A DNA stretch of 64,000 nucleotides from Pseudokordiimonas caeni (GCF_026719705.1 NZ_JAPPRR010000001.1:1527255-1591254), one strand, 5' to 3'. Positions 26,118-35,580 are shown, counted from the stretch's first letter. Notes: a model not told the origin generated them from the sequence alone. Made by a program: numbers and translations.

Positions 26118-27674
26118 ATGCGCATAGGTGTAGATGTTGGCGGCACGAATACGGATGCGGTCCTGATGGACGGCAGCAAGGTGCTCGCCTCCCGCAAGAT
26201 GCCCACGACGGCTGACGTCAGCAGCGGCATCGAAGCTGCCATCGGTGCAATCCTCACCGAAGCAGACGTCACCGGCAGCCAGATCGACTGCGTGATGATC
26301 GGCACCACCCATTTCACCAATGCCTTTGTGCAGGCGAAGGATCTGGCGCGCGTATTTGCCCTGCGGATCGGTGCACCGGCGGGCCGCGGCATTCCCCCCT
26401 TCTCCGCGTGGCCCGCCGCGATGCGGGATGCCGTCTTCGGTGGTTATGCAATGGTCCGCGGCGGCTACGAATTTGACGGTCGGCAGATTGCGCCGCTCGA
26501 TGAAGCTGCAATCGCCGCTGCCGCACGCGACATCAAGGCCAAAGGCATCGGCCATGTGGCGGTCTCCGGCATTTTCAGCCAACTGAATGCCGATCAGGAA
26601 ATCCGCGCCGGCGAAATCCTCGCCGACGCAGTGCCGGGCCTCAGCGTATCGCTGTCATCGCAGCTTGGCCGCGTGGGGCTTCTGGAACGCGAAAACGCGG
26701 CCATCATGAATGCCAGCCTGCGCAGCCTCGCCGATCATGTGGCCGATGCCTTTGCCCGCGCGCTGGAAAGCCTTGGCATCACGGCCCCCTTCTTCGTCAG
26801 CCAGAATGACGGCACCCTGATGAAAACCGACCAGCTTCGCCGGTATCCGGTGCTGACTTTCGCGGCCGGCCCCACCAACAGCCTGCGGGGTGCGGCGTGG
26901 CTGACCGGCCTGAAGGACGCCATCGTTGTTGATATCGGCGGTACCACCACCGATATCGGTGTGCTGGTGAACGGTTTCCCCCGTCAATCGAGCGTAGCGG
27001 TCGATATCGGCGGTGTGCGCACCAATTTCCGCATGCCCGACATCATTTCCATCGGCCTTGGCGGTGGCAGCCGTGTGCGCGAGCATGGCGGCAAGGTCAC
27101 CGTCGGTCCGGATTCCACCGGCTTCCGCCTGCTGCGGGAAGGCCTGATTTTCGGCGGCGCCACATTGACCGCAAGCGACATTGCCGTCGCCAGCGGCAAG
27201 GCCGATTTCGGCGACAGGAAAAAGGTCGAGCATCTGGACGAAGGTCTGGTCTTTGCCGCCCTTGATGCCATCCACGGGCTTGTGGAGGACGGGATCGACC
27301 GGATGAAAACCAGCCGCGGCAAAACCCCCATGATCCTTGTCGGCGGCGGGCATGTACTGATCAGCCGGCCCCTTGAAGGCATTTCGCAGACCGAAGCACC
27401 CGACCACGCCGGGGTCGCCAACGCCGTCGGTGCAGCAATAGGCCAGATCAGCGGCGAAATCGACCGCATCTACAATATCGCGAACGACGACAGCCGCGAG
27501 GCCGCCCTTGCGGATGCGCGCGAGCGTGCCATCGAAGCCGCTGTTCTGGCAGGGGCCGACCGGGCAAGTGTGGAAATTGTGAATATCGAAGCCGTGCCGC
27601 TGCAGTATCTACCGGGCGGTGCGACGCGTGTGGTTTGCCGGGCGGTCGGTGACCTTGTGATGGAGAAGGCGTGA
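26118..27674 (+). CDS. HyuA-like hydantoinase/oxoprolinase, short form (module B)
   Basis: 518-residue member of the hydantoinase A/oxoprolinase family. It starts with the actin-like ATP motif (RIGVDVGGTNTDAVLMDG) and has the second motif at mid-protein (IVVDIGGTTTDIGVLVNG), then ISIGLGGGSRVRE. It is shorter than the 684-residue HyuA in module A because it lacks the long C-terminal domain; short HyuA proteins of this size are normal when paired with DUF917 proteins, so it is not a truncation. One base separates it from the DUF917 gene. The start ATG has GAGGTAGG before it. Substrate likely a hydantoin or a related cyclic ureide. Confidence 0.88.
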   Translation: MRIGVDVGGTNTDAVLMDGSKVLASRKMPTTADVSSGIEAAIGAILTEADVTGSQIDCVMIGTTHFTNAFVQAKDLARVFALRIGAPAGRGIPPFSAWPAAMRDAVFGGYAMVRGGYEFDGRQIAPLDEAAIAAAARDIKAKGIGHVAVSGIFSQLNADQEIRAGEILADAVPGLSVSLSSQLGRVGLLERENAAIMNASLRSLADHVADAFARALESLGITAPFFVSQNDGTLMKTDQLRRYPVLTFAAGPTNSLRGAAWLTGLKDAIVVDIGGTTTDIGVLVNGFPRQSSVAVDIGGVRTNFRMPDIISIGLGGGSRVREHGGKVTVGPDSTGFRLLREGLIFGGATLTASDIAVASGKADFGDRKKVEHLDEGLVFAALDAIHGLVEDGIDRMKTSRGKTPMILVGGGHVLISRPLEGISQTEAPDHAGVANAVGAAIGQISGEIDRIYNIANDDSREAALADARERAIEAAVLAGADRASVEIVNIEAVPLQYLPGGATRVVCRAVGDLVMEKA

Positions 27675-27675
27675 C

Positions 27676-28776
27676 ATGGCGACTGAAATCAATCTCGACA
27701 ATATCGAAGACCTCGCCGTCGGCTCCGCCTTCCTCGGCACCGGCGGGGGTGGGGACCCCTATCTCGGCTCCCTCCTCTGCCGCGAGGCAATTGCAAAATA
27801 TGGCCCTGTGCGGCTCGTGTCGCTCGACGACCTGAAAGACGAGGACAGTGTCTATGTCGCCGCCGCCATTGGCGCGCCGACGGTGATGATCGAAAAACTC
27901 TTCTCGGTCGAGGACCAGCACCATGCGGTCAGCCTGCTTGAGCGCTATCTTGACCGGCCAGCGACAGCCATCACATCGGCCGAAATTGGCGGCTGCAACT
28001 CGATGATGCCGGTTGCCTATGCCGCCATGCGCGGCCTACCACTCGTCGACGGCGACGGCATGGGCCGCGCATTTCCCGAATTGCAGATGACATCGATGAA
28101 TGTGGCCGGCATCGCCTGCGCCCCGATGACCCTGGCGGACGAACATGGCAACAGCCTGCTCATCCAAGCGAACAGCGGCAAGAAGGCGGAATTGCTGGCC
28201 CGGCCCGTGGTCGCCGAGATGGGGGCCAGCATATGCATGTCCTGCTACCCCATGACCGGGGCGGAAGCCCGTCGCGGCCTTGTCCGCGATACGATCAGCG
28301 CCGCGGTGGCAATTGGCGAGGCCGTACGCACGCGCGGCGATCTCTCGGCCATCGACCGGCTGGTCGGCGCCCTGCGTCAACATGCCTATTATGCCGATGC
28401 CTATCGCATCTTCGACGGCAAGATCACTGAGATCGAACGCACCACCCAGTCGGGTTGGGTGACAGGCAAATGCACCATCGCCGCGGCACTTGGCAAACGC
28501 GAGGCGCAACTTACCTTCAAGAACGAAAATCTCGTCGTCTATGTGGACGGCGTCCTGCGCTGTGTGGTGCCGGACCTGATCACCGTGGTCGACCAGGAAA
28601 CCGGACAAGCCATTCCGACCGAGCGACTGGCCTACGGGCAGCGCGTCTCTGTCATCGGCTGCAGCGCACCCGCCCCGCTGAAAACTCCAGCGGCTCTTGA
28701 AGTGGTGGGTCCTGCCTGTTTTGGCCTCAGCGAAGCCTACACCCCGATCCGCGCGCTGATGGAGGGCAAGGAATGA
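27676..28776 (+). CDS. DUF917 / S-methyl-thiohydantoin-desulfurase-like protein
   Basis: 366 residues. The opening DNIEDLAVGSAFLGTGGGGDPYLG is the DUF917 hallmark, and the mid region has EIGGCNSMMP and PLVDGDGMGRAFPELQM. DUF917 proteins regularly accompany HyuA-like and racemase genes, as here; a few relatives act on thiohydantoins. It is probably the functional partner of the short HyuA. It follows the HyuA-like stop by one base and its own stop overlaps the racemase ATG (ATGA), so all three are coupled. Confidence 0.87.
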   Translation: MATEINLDNIEDLAVGSAFLGTGGGGDPYLGSLLCREAIAKYGPVRLVSLDDLKDEDSVYVAAAIGAPTVMIEKLFSVEDQHHAVSLLERYLDRPATAITSAEIGGCNSMMPVAYAAMRGLPLVDGDGMGRAFPELQMTSMNVAGIACAPMTLADEHGNSLLIQANSGKKAELLARPVVAEMGASICMSCYPMTGAEARRGLVRDTISAAVAIGEAVRTRGDLSAIDRLVGALRQHAYYADAYRIFDGKITEIERTTQSGWVTGKCTIAAALGKREAQLTFKNENLVVYVDGVLRCVVPDLITVVDQETGQAIPTERLAYGQRVSVIGCSAPAPLKTPAALEVVGPACFGLSEAYTPIRALMEGKE

Positions 28777-29501
28777 CCCATATCCGCCTCATCACACCGG
28801 TTATCACCGAAGGCATCCGCAAACTGGATGATATCGCCTTCCTGAAAAGCCCGACCCTTGAATTCAGCCACGTCCTTCTCGCGACCGGCCCTTCCTCGAT
28901 CGAATGCGAGTTTGACGAGGCGCTTGCCGTGCCGGGCGTTGCCGCCCGCGCGCTGGAAGCAGAAAAGGATGGTGCGGACGCGGTGATCATCGATTGCATG
29001 GGTGACCCCGGCCTTGGCGTAGCGCGCGAACTGGTGTCCATCCCGGTCCTTGGACCTTTCGAATCTTCGGCGCATCTCGCGGCCATGATGGGTCACCGCT
29101 TCTCGGTGGTGACGGTGCTCGATTCCGTGCGGCCCATGCTTGAAAATCTGGCGACCATCTATGGTGTCGCAGACAAACTCGCTTCCGTGCGGGTGATTGA
29201 TGTCCCTGTCCTTGAGCTTGAAGCCCGCATCACAGAAGTGCAGGCAGCCCTTGCCAAAGAAGCCGAGCAGGCTGTGCTGCACGACCATGCCGACACCATC
29301 ATCCTCGGCTGCACCGGTTTTCTGGGCTGCGCCGAAGCCATTCGCGCCCATTTGCTGGCCAAAGGGCTGGATGTGCCCGTGATCGACCCTATCCCGACAA
29401 CGGTTTGTCTCGCCGAAGCGTTCGTGAAAGCAGGGCTTGCTCAGAGCAAGCATTGCCATCCGCGCCCGCGCCCAAAACCCGTCGCCGGTTACGACTTCTG
29501 A
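28773..29501 (+). CDS. Asp/Glu/hydantoin racemase family protein
   Basis: 242-residue cofactor-independent racemase fold with both catalytic cysteines in place: C75 (VIIDCMGDPG) and C180 (IILGCTGFLG). Members racemise 5-substituted hydantoins or Asp/Glu, or act as maleate isomerases. With HyuA-like and DUF917 partners, racemisation of a hydantoin-type substrate before ring opening is the simplest reading. Its ATG overlaps the DUF917 stop. Confidence 0.9.
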   Translation: MTHIRLITPVITEGIRKLDDIAFLKSPTLEFSHVLLATGPSSIECEFDEALAVPGVAARALEAEKDGADAVIIDCMGDPGLGVARELVSIPVLGPFESSAHLAAMMGHRFSVVTVLDSVRPMLENLATIYGVADKLASVRVIDVPVLELEARITEVQAALAKEAEQAVLHDHADTIILGCTGFLGCAEAIRAHLLAKGLDVPVIDPIPTTVCLAEAFVKAGLAQSKHCHPRPRPKPVAGYDF

Positions 29502-29544
29502 AAATGGTGAAGTGCAATAGAATAATATGCAGGGAGATAAAGCC

Positions 29545-31668
29545 ATGAAACTGGCATCGTCGTTTAAGAGAAATACGAGTGTTCTGGCCATTTCCATGGC
29601 CGTTGCCACCCTTATACCTGCGGCCGCATCGGCACAGACAGCCGGTCAGTCCGATGACCTTGTGCTTGAAGAGATCGTCGTCACCTCGCAGCGGCGCGAG
29701 GAACGCCTGCAGGATGTTCCGATCCAGGTCGCAGCCTTTTCCGACAGCAAGATCGAGGCCGCCGGGATCAAGGCCACGCAGGATTTCATCAATCTGGTGC
29801 CGAACGTTTCGCTGGACGACAGCTTCACCTACCTGAATACCTTCGTGGTGGTGCGCGGGGTGACGCAGATCAACAACGCGGACTCTCCGATTGCCATCAT
29901 CGTGGACGGCGTGCCGCAGAACAGCCAGAAACAGCTGAAGATGAACCTGTTCGATATCGAGCGCATCGAGGTTCTGAAAGGCCCGCAGGGCGGCCTCTAT
30001 GGCCGGAACGCCATTGGCGGCGCCATCAATATCGTGACCAAGGCACCCGGCGACACGCTGGAAGGCCAGGTGAATGCGAGCTATGGCCGCGGCGATGCAC
30101 TGGACCTTACCGCTGTGATTTCCACTCCCGTGGGCGATGAAGGTGGCCTGCGTGTTTCCGGCAGCTACAAAACCGACAATGGCCGTATAGAAAACAGCCA
30201 TACCGGCGAGAAGGTCGATTTTATCGATCATGACGCCGAGGTGCGCGCCCGATATAACCAGAATTTCGGTGAGCGGGTAAAGATGGACCTGCGGGCCTCC
30301 TACCGCGACTTTGAAGCCGGGGCTGTTTACGATTCCGTCGTCTTCTCCGGCGAGCCGGATGATTATGTCGCGCCGTCCGAGAATATCGAAGGCATCACCT
30401 TCGGCGACATCTTCGATGCCTCCGCCAAATTCGACATCGCCTTTGACGGCGCCACCCTTTCAAGCATCACCGGCTATACCGCCCTTGAAGAATATTTCCG
30501 GGGCGATATCGACTTCACCAACGCTGTCGACAAGCCGGGCGGTTTCCTCGGGCTCGGCTTCCAGGCGGGCCAAGGCCAGAATCTGGATCTTGATCTCTTC
30601 AGTCAGGAACTGCGGCTGGTGTCCGATACCGATGGGCCCTTCCGCTGGATCACGGGCGTCTATTATCTGCACACCGGGCGCGATCTCCTGACGCGCGCCT
30701 TCATTGATCTCACCGGCGATGTCAGCCAGTTCGACGATGGCATTGCGATCGTCAATCTCAGTGAAAGCAACAGCAACAATGCCTATGCTGTCTATGGCAG
30801 CTTCGACTATGACCTCACCGAAGCCCTGACCCTTTCGGGTGCCCTGCGCTATGACCGCGACAAGCGCAGCCAGACCGACCTGACGAGCGGCGACGTCCGC
30901 AAGACGGACTTTGACTCCGTGCAGCCGAAGGCGACGTTGACCTATCATTTTGATGACAACAAACTGGTATATGGCACCTACAGCACCGGCTTCCGCTCGG
31001 GCGGGTTCAACGCACCCACGGTGCGCATTCCCGTCTTCAAGGATGAGGAGCTCGAGAATTTCGAGGCCGGCTTCAAGACAAGTTGGCTGGACCGGCGTCT
31101 TGTCCTGAACGGCGCTGTCTACAAGTCGAAGAGCGACAATTTCCAGTTCTTCTTCGTTGATGCAGCCAGTGCTTCGCAGATCATCGGCAATATCGATAAA
31201 GTCGACATCTGGGGCGTGGAACTGGAAGCGCAGGCTCTCGTCTCCAAGGGCCTGCAGGTGTTTGCTGCCGTCGGGACGACCGACAGCGAGATCAAGGAAA
31301 ACACCGATGTGCCTGCTTCTGTAGGCAACAAGACACCCAAGACCACGTCATGGAGCCTCAACGCCGGCTTCCAGTATGATGTTGAACTGACCGACACCCA
31401 CAATCTGATGATGCGGCTCGATTACGAGCATCGCGGCAAAAAATACTGGCAGATCGACAATCTGGCAGTGCAGGAGCCGGTCGATCTTGTTGATATCCGT
31501 GTCGGTGTGGAAACCGAGGGATGGGGGCTCTATTTCACCGCCCGCAACCTGCTCGGCGAGAAATATTATACCGACTATAACCCGAGGGCCTACTCGGGCC
31601 TCGACACCGATATCGGCTTCCGCGCCCAACCCTCGACATGGGCGGTGGAAGGCAAGGTCCGCTTCTGA
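29545..31668 (+). CDS. TonB-dependent outer-membrane receptor (module B)
   Basis: 707 residues from the ATG at 29545, preceded by AGGGAGA; an in-frame ATG at 29527 lacks a good ribosome-binding site. Signal peptide ends near SAQT; TonB-box-like LEEIVVTSQRREERLQD follows, then plug ([19 protein letters not shown]) and barrel ending in KVRF. It lies 43 bases after the racemase gene and ends with a strong terminator, so it belongs to the same transcript and probably imports the module's substrate. Confidence 0.92.
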   Translation: MKLASSFKRNTSVLAISMAVATLIPAAASAQTAGQSDDLVLEEIVVTSQRREERLQDVPIQVAAFSDSKIEAAGIKATQDFINLVPNVSLDDSFTYLNTFVVVRGVTQINNADSPIAIIVDGVPQNSQKQLKMNLFDIERIEVLKGPQGGLYGRNAIGGAINIVTKAPGDTLEGQVNASYGRGDALDLTAVISTPVGDEGGLRVSGSYKTDNGRIENSHTGEKVDFIDHDAEVRARYNQNFGERVKMDLRASYRDFEAGAVYDSVVFSGEPDDYVAPSENIEGITFGDIFDASAKFDIAFDGATLSSITGYTALEEYFRGDIDFTNAVDKPGGFLGLGFQAGQGQNLDLDLFSQELRLVSDTDGPFRWITGVYYLHTGRDLLTRAFIDLTGDVSQFDDGIAIVNLSESNSNNAYAVYGSFDYDLTEALTLSGALRYDRDKRSQTDLTSGDVRKTDFDSVQPKATLTYHFDDNKLVYGTYSTGFRSGGFNAPTVRIPVFKDEELENFEAGFKTSWLDRRLVLNGAVYKSKSDNFQFFFVDAASASQIIGNIDKVDIWGVELEAQALVSKGLQVFAAVGTTDSEIKENTDVPASVGNKTPKTTSWSLNAGFQYDVELTDTHNLMMRLDYEHRGKKYWQIDNLAVQEPVDLVDIRVGVETEGWGLYFTARNLLGEKYYTDYNPRAYSGLDTDIGFRAQPSTWAVEGKVRF

Positions 31669-31697
31669 CCTCGACCACCGTTTGCGTTTCCCGAACT

Positions 31698-31731
31698 GCC
31701 CCCTTCCGCAACATGCGGAAGGGGGCTTTTT
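31698..31731 (+). terminator. Strong rho-independent terminator after module B
   Basis: Perfect 13-bp stem GCCCCCTTCCGCA (31698-31710) with TGCGGAAGGGGGC (31714-31726), 3-base loop, followed by TTTTT (31727-31731). It ends the rightward module-B transcript; the facing hydrolase gene ends 16 bases further on. Confidence 0.95.
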
Positions 31732-31746
31732 CGCACCAGATATTCT

Positions 31747-32559
31747 CTAGGAAGCAGTAGCCCGGGCCGACAGGAAGGCCTGAATGGCATCCCCCACCTG
31801 CGCCGGATGGGTGAGGCAGGCCAGATGCCCTGCTCCTTCAAGGCGCAATCCTTTTGCGTTTGGCAACCCGGCAATGAGCGTGTCAGCAACGGCATGGAGC
31901 CAGCCGGTATCACGCTCGCCCGTGATGACAAGCGCCGGGGTATCCATAGTGGCAAGCCTGTCCGCGATATCGGGGGCGGGCGCCGCCGGAAGCGGGACTA
32001 TCAGGTCTCGGCCCTCATAGGCGGCAAGCATGCTCAGCACCAGTGTTGCGGCATCACCTTCCATGCCGTACCGCAACAGCGGGTGGGCTGCCCAGTCGGC
32101 CCTCACCCGGTCCATGCCGCCAGCCGCCGCCCAGTCACGGTAAAGCGCCACCGGAATGGCCTCATCAGCCGCAGGCGGCGGAAAGCCGTCGAGCGGCGCG
32201 CTGACAAGCACCATGCCCCGGATGCGGGATGGCAGCCGGTCGCTGGCCCGGAGCGCAACGCGGCCGCCCTGCGACATGCCGACAAGGCCGCACACCGGCT
32301 CGCCAAGATGGTCAAGGAGCGCCGAGATGTCATCGACCTCCCGGTCCAGATCAGGCGGCGCCGAGGACTGGCCAAAGCCACGCCGGTCAATCATCGCCAG
32401 CCTGAAATGCGGCGCCAGCAAGGGCACCAGCGGCCCCCACATGCGCCGGTCGAAGCTCCAGCCATGCAGGCAAACCACAAGGGGCCCGCTGCCGCTGATA
32501 TCCACAACGATTTCACCATCCGACCGTTCCAGCCGGATGGTTTCATATGAAGGGTTCAT
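31747..32559 (-). CDS. Alpha/beta-hydrolase (module C)
   Basis: 270 residues, no signal peptide. Catalytic elements: oxyanion HGW (VVCLHGWSFDRRMW), nucleophile elbow GMSQGG with the serine, acid residue in ITGERDTGWLH, and histidine in GAGHLACLTHP. The family includes meta-cleavage-product hydrolases and enol-lactonases of aromatic degradation, which would suit its position after the VOC gene, 31 bases downstream in the same direction. The start at 32559 (MNPSYET) is chosen because the alignable fold begins there; the ribosome-binding site is weak, so coupling to the VOC gene is likely. Confidence 0.88.
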   Translation of the reverse strand: MNPSYETIRLERSDGEIVVDISGSGPLVVCLHGWSFDRRMWGPLVPLLAPHFRLAMIDRRGFGQSSAPPDLDREVDDISALLDHLGEPVCGLVGMSQGGRVALRASDRLPSRIRGMVLVSAPLDGFPPPAADEAIPVALYRDWAAAGGMDRVRADWAAHPLLRYGMEGDAATLVLSMLAAYEGRDLIVPLPAAPAPDIADRLATMDTPALVITGERDTGWLHAVADTLIAGLPNAKGLRLEGAGHLACLTHPAQVGDAIQAFLSARATAS

Positions 32560-32590
32560 GGAACGGTCATGCCCTGCGGGGCAGGCCGCG

Positions 32591-33148
32591 TCAATGCGCG
32601 GCCATCTCGTCTTCCGGGCGGAGAACATTATTCACCCGGTGGTCGCCAGCGAGCCAGCGCTTCAGTTCGCTGTGGGCGTCCTTGCGGCGAATGGCGTTCA
32701 GCTTTTCCGCTGACGGTGAATCGACGGTGAATTCGAGGATCATCCCCGCCGGGTCCTTCACATAGACCGACCGGCAATAGCCGTGATCGAGGATATAAGT
32801 CTGCGGTTCCACAATCCCAGCCTTGGCGATCCGGTCAACCAGCGCATCCTGCGTTTCCTGATCCACGAGGAATGCCACATGATTGAAGGGCGAGGACGGG
32901 ATTTCCGGGCCGAACAGGGCCTGGTCCTCAGGATTGGCAAACTGGAAGAAGGCAAGTGCGCCGCCATCCTCGATCTCGAAAAAGCAATGGGCATAGGTGC
33001 GCTCGGCACCGAACAACTCGTCCTTTTCACACCAGGTGGCGATCAGCGGCAGGCCGACCACTTCCTCGTAGAATTTACGGGTCGCTTCCAGATCCTTCGT
33101 GACATAGGCGGTGTGATGCAGCCGCTGGGGCCGACGTGTCATGGCCAT
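32591..33148 (-). CDS. VOC-superfamily protein (glyoxalase/extradiol-dioxygenase-like)
   Basis: 185 residues with a paired beta-alpha-beta-beta-beta VOC fold. Metal ligands are suggested by the H in LHHTAYVTKDLEATRKFYEE, the H in FNHVAFLVD and the E in PAGMILEFTVDS, which is the His-His-Glu pattern of extradiol dioxygenases and related enzymes. A 30-residue C-terminal tail is charged. It could open an aromatic ring or act as an isomerase. Start ATG is preceded by GGAGGA; 125 bases further upstream are two TTCG-N5-CGAA operators, so it heads a two-gene unit with the hydrolase. Confidence 0.85.
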   Translation of the reverse strand: MAMTRRPQRLHHTAYVTKDLEATRKFYEEVVGLPLIATWCEKDELFGAERTYAHCFFEIEDGGALAFFQFANPEDQALFGPEIPSSPFNHVAFLVDQETQDALVDRIAKAGIVEPQTYILDHGYCRSVYVKDPAGMILEFTVDSPSAEKLNAIRRKDAHSELKRWLAGDHRVNNVLRPEDEMAAH

Positions 33149-33273
33149 CCTGTTCCTCCTCCACTTGAATGCGGGCCACCTGCCCGCCCCCGGAATATTC
33201 CGATGAGCCAGCCTCCCCCGAGGCCGGCCTCACTTCCGGAGGGGACGATACCACAGGCCCATCAGGCACGCAA

Positions 33274-33305
33274 TTCGATTGTCGAAGTTGTTTTCGATAT
33301 GCGAA
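33274..33305. promoter_or_regulatory. Tandem IclR-type operators upstream of the VOC-hydrolase unit
   Basis: TTCGATTGTCGAA (33274-33286) and TTCGATATGCGAA (33293-33305). Both fit TTCG-N5-CGAA, and the two starts are 19 bp apart. The same pair with the same 19-bp spacing occurs before the CoA transferase/lyase pair and before the TonB receptor of this module. The half-site resembles the PcaR-type box GTTCGATAATCGCAC of Pseudomonas (recalled from general knowledge). Confidence 0.8.
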
Positions 33306-33363
33306 TTTTTTGAACCGGACGCACCAATCCTGCCGCCCGGACGCGCCTGAAAATGGATGGCGG

Positions 33364-34176
33364 TCAGCTGCCCCGCAGCGAATGAACGAGGAAAGGCCAG
33401 GCTTTCAGTGCACCTTCCACCTGATCGGCCGCATTCTGCAGAAGCGGCAGGCGGGTGCGGATCAGGTCATCCCGCGCGATGCGGGTGGTGGAGGTGGAGC
33501 AGTTGATGGCCGCCGCGATGCGCCGTTCGTTGTCGAACACCGGGACGGCGACCGATACGATTCCGTAATCGAGCTCGTCCTGCGCCGAATCGTAACCCTG
33601 CCGGCGAATCTGCTTCAGCCGGTCCCGGAGCACCGTCTTGTCGGTGATCGTATAGTCGGTGAAGCCTGCAAGCTCGACATTGGCAAGATAGTCATCGATC
33701 ACATCGTCGCTCTGATAGGCCATCAGCACACGGCCGAGCGAAGTGGCGTAAACCGGGAAGCGCGTGCCGACCCCCGCCCCGAGCCGGATGCGGCGATTTG
33801 TGGAGACGTGCACAAGATACAAAATGTCCTCACCCGTCAGCACGGCGAGGGACGAACTGTCCCCCGTTTCATCGCGTACGGCCTGCAAATGCGGCGTCGC
33901 CACCTGCTCAAGATTCATCGACGCCAGGAAAGCGGAGCCGAATTCCAGCACCTGCGGGCGCAGCAGGAAACGGCGACCGTGACGACCGACATAGCCAAGC
34001 TTGACGAGCGTATTGAGGCAGCGCCGCGCAACAGCGGGGCTGAGACCGGTGGCGGCTGCAACCTCGGACAGCTGCATTTCGGGATGCTCCTGCCCGAAAA
34101 CCCTGAGCACAGAAAGGCCACGCTCCAGCGTGGAAAGATATTCGGGATCCTGTTCCGTGCCTGCTTCGCGCGCCAT
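33364..34176 (-). CDS. IclR-family regulator, PcaR/PcaU/PobR-like
   Basis: 270 residues. N-terminal winged helix-turn-helix (YLSTLERGLSVLRVFGQEHP, LSEVAAATGLSPAVARRCLNTL) and C-terminal IclR effector domain (TSLGRVLMAYQSDD, RQGYDSAQDELDYGIVSVAVPV, AAINCSTSTTRI). The LSTLERGLSVLR opening and ARRCLNTL helix are typical of the PcaR/PobR branch that controls aromatic-acid catabolism. It stands inside module C, and three promoter regions around it carry identical tandem TTCG-N5-CGAA sites. No such site is visible directly upstream of its own start, so autoregulation is not evident. Confidence 0.92.
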   Translation of the reverse strand: MAREAGTEQDPEYLSTLERGLSVLRVFGQEHPEMQLSEVAAATGLSPAVARRCLNTLVKLGYVGRHGRRFLLRPQVLEFGSAFLASMNLEQVATPHLQAVRDETGDSSSLAVLTGEDILYLVHVSTNRRIRLGAGVGTRFPVYATSLGRVLMAYQSDDVIDDYLANVELAGFTDYTITDKTVLRDRLKQIRRQGYDSAQDELDYGIVSVAVPVFDNERRIAAAINCSTSTTRIARDDLIRTRLPLLQNAADQVEGALKAWPFLVHSLRGS

Positions 34177-34249
34177 ATTCGCCTGCCCCTCCGGTCAACT
34201 CACCTGCTGCGATATAGCGCACCTCTGGCAGCGCTTGCCAGAAATTTGT

Positions 34250-35419
34250 CTAGGCCGGCCTTGCCTTTCGCGGGTCGGTGTCCACCTGATAGGCTGCTTT
34301 GACGGTAGCATCGTCGGCACCGAGAAGCGGTGGCGCAGTGATCGTCAGCGACCGTTCGCCATCAAAACTGACGGGGGACCGGATGCTGCGAAAAGCCTCC
34401 TTGGCAGGATCTGGATGGAGGGCAGAAACCTCCAGTTCCAGATGTCTTGCCTGCGGCGTCGCCAATATCTCGGCGGGCGACTGCACCGGCGAATGCGGCA
34501 CTTCGTTTAAAGCCAGACGGTCGCACCATTCGGCCCGCGTCGCAGTCAGGAAAAGGGGCGCCAAGTACGCCACCACATCCTCATAATGCCCAATCCGCGA
34601 TAGCCGGTCACCAAAGCGCGGGTCCTGCAGCATTTCGGGATGACCAACCGCTTCAGCAAGACTTTCCCAGAATTTGGCGGGCGAAGACATATGAAGCGCG
34701 ATCCACTTGCCGTCCTTGCAGGCAAACACGTAGGACTGCGACACATGGGGGCGGCTGTAGGGCGTCATCACCATGTCTTCAGAGAAATAATGGGTGAAGT
34801 CATCAAGGTTGAAATGACACATGGCTTCGAGCATCGAGACCTCGACCTTGCGGCCTTTGCCCGTAGAGTGCCGCTCATTAAGCGCACCAAGGATGCCGTA
34901 AGCGGCGTAGAAGCCGGTGATGGCGTCGGCAATTGCCGGGCCCACTACTCGTGGATGCTCCGGGTTCACCAGAAGCCGCAGGAAACCGCTTGCCGCCTGC
35001 GCCACCGTATCGAAGGCTGGCCTGTCCTTGTCCGGCCCGGTGGCACCGAAACCAGATATGGCGCAATAAACGAGGCGCGGATTGATCGCCTGCAGGCGGT
35101 CCGCCCCCACACCCAGCCGGTCGGCCACGCCGGGCCGGAAATTCTGGATGAAAACATCAGCATCCGCGATCATGCGGTCGAGGATCGCCAGATCAGCTTC
35201 ATCCTTCGTGTTCAGCGTGATGCTGCGCTTGTTTCGGTTATAGGTCTGGAAATGGGGGCTATACAGCTCCCCCTTGAAGGCGCGGAACGGATCCCCGTCC
35301 TTCGGGTTCTCGATCTTGATCACTTCGGCCCCGAGGTCGGCCAGAAGCATGCCCGCGGCAGGGCCGGTGATGAAGGTTCCCATCTCCAGAACCCGCACAT
35401 TCTTGAGCACTTCAACCAT
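34250..35419 (-). CDS. Type III CoA transferase (CaiB/BaiF family), module C
   Basis: 389 residues. Family III features: VRVLEMGTFITGPAAGMLLADLGAEVIKIE (in pieces), NRNKRSITLNT, DVFIQNFRPGVADRLGV, and the catalytic aspartate in the FDTVAQAASGFLRL region. It should move CoA from a donor such as succinyl-CoA to a carboxylate intermediate. Divergent to the citryl-CoA-lyase-like gene over 161 bases that hold two IclR-type operators. In the beta-ketoadipate route a CoA transferase plays the analogous activating role. Confidence 0.91.
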   Translation of the reverse strand: MVEVLKNVRVLEMGTFITGPAAGMLLADLGAEVIKIENPKDGDPFRAFKGELYSPHFQTYNRNKRSITLNTKDEADLAILDRMIADADVFIQNFRPGVADRLGVGADRLQAINPRLVYCAISGFGATGPDKDRPAFDTVAQAASGFLRLLVNPEHPRVVGPAIADAITGFYAAYGILGALNERHSTGKGRKVEVSMLEAMCHFNLDDFTHYFSEDMVMTPYSRPHVSQSYVFACKDGKWIALHMSSPAKFWESLAEAVGHPEMLQDPRFGDRLSRIGHYEDVVAYLAPLFLTATRAEWCDRLALNEVPHSPVQSPAEILATPQARHLELEVSALHPDPAKEAFRSIRSPVSFDGERSLTITAPPLLGADDATVKAAYQVDTDPRKARPA

Positions 35420-35513
35420 GCATGCCCCCTTCTTTCGCCATCTCGAAATCCCTCGGCCAAAATGGCCCGCGCCATGATAGCCTTTGCAAAATTATCGGGC
35501 GGAGTATAAATTC

Positions 35514-35545
35514 TTCGATTATCGAAAACAAGTTCGTATAACGAA
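35514..35545. promoter_or_regulatory. Tandem IclR-type operators in the CoA-transferase/lyase divergent promoter
   Basis: TTCGATTATCGAA (35514-35526, a palindrome around its central base) and TTCGTATAACGAA (35533-35545), starts 19 bp apart. They lie between the leftward CoA transferase and the rightward citryl-CoA-lyase-like gene, so one regulator could switch both. Geometry matches the pairs at 33274 and 36462. Confidence 0.85.
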
Positions 35546-35580
35546 AATATTTGACACGAGCTTCACGGAAAGGGAGACCC

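Noticed and set aside
26118-27674. HyuA-like gene as a truncated pseudogene
   Set aside because: Although 166 residues shorter than the other HyuA, both ATP motifs are intact and HyuA forms paired with DUF917 normally have this size.
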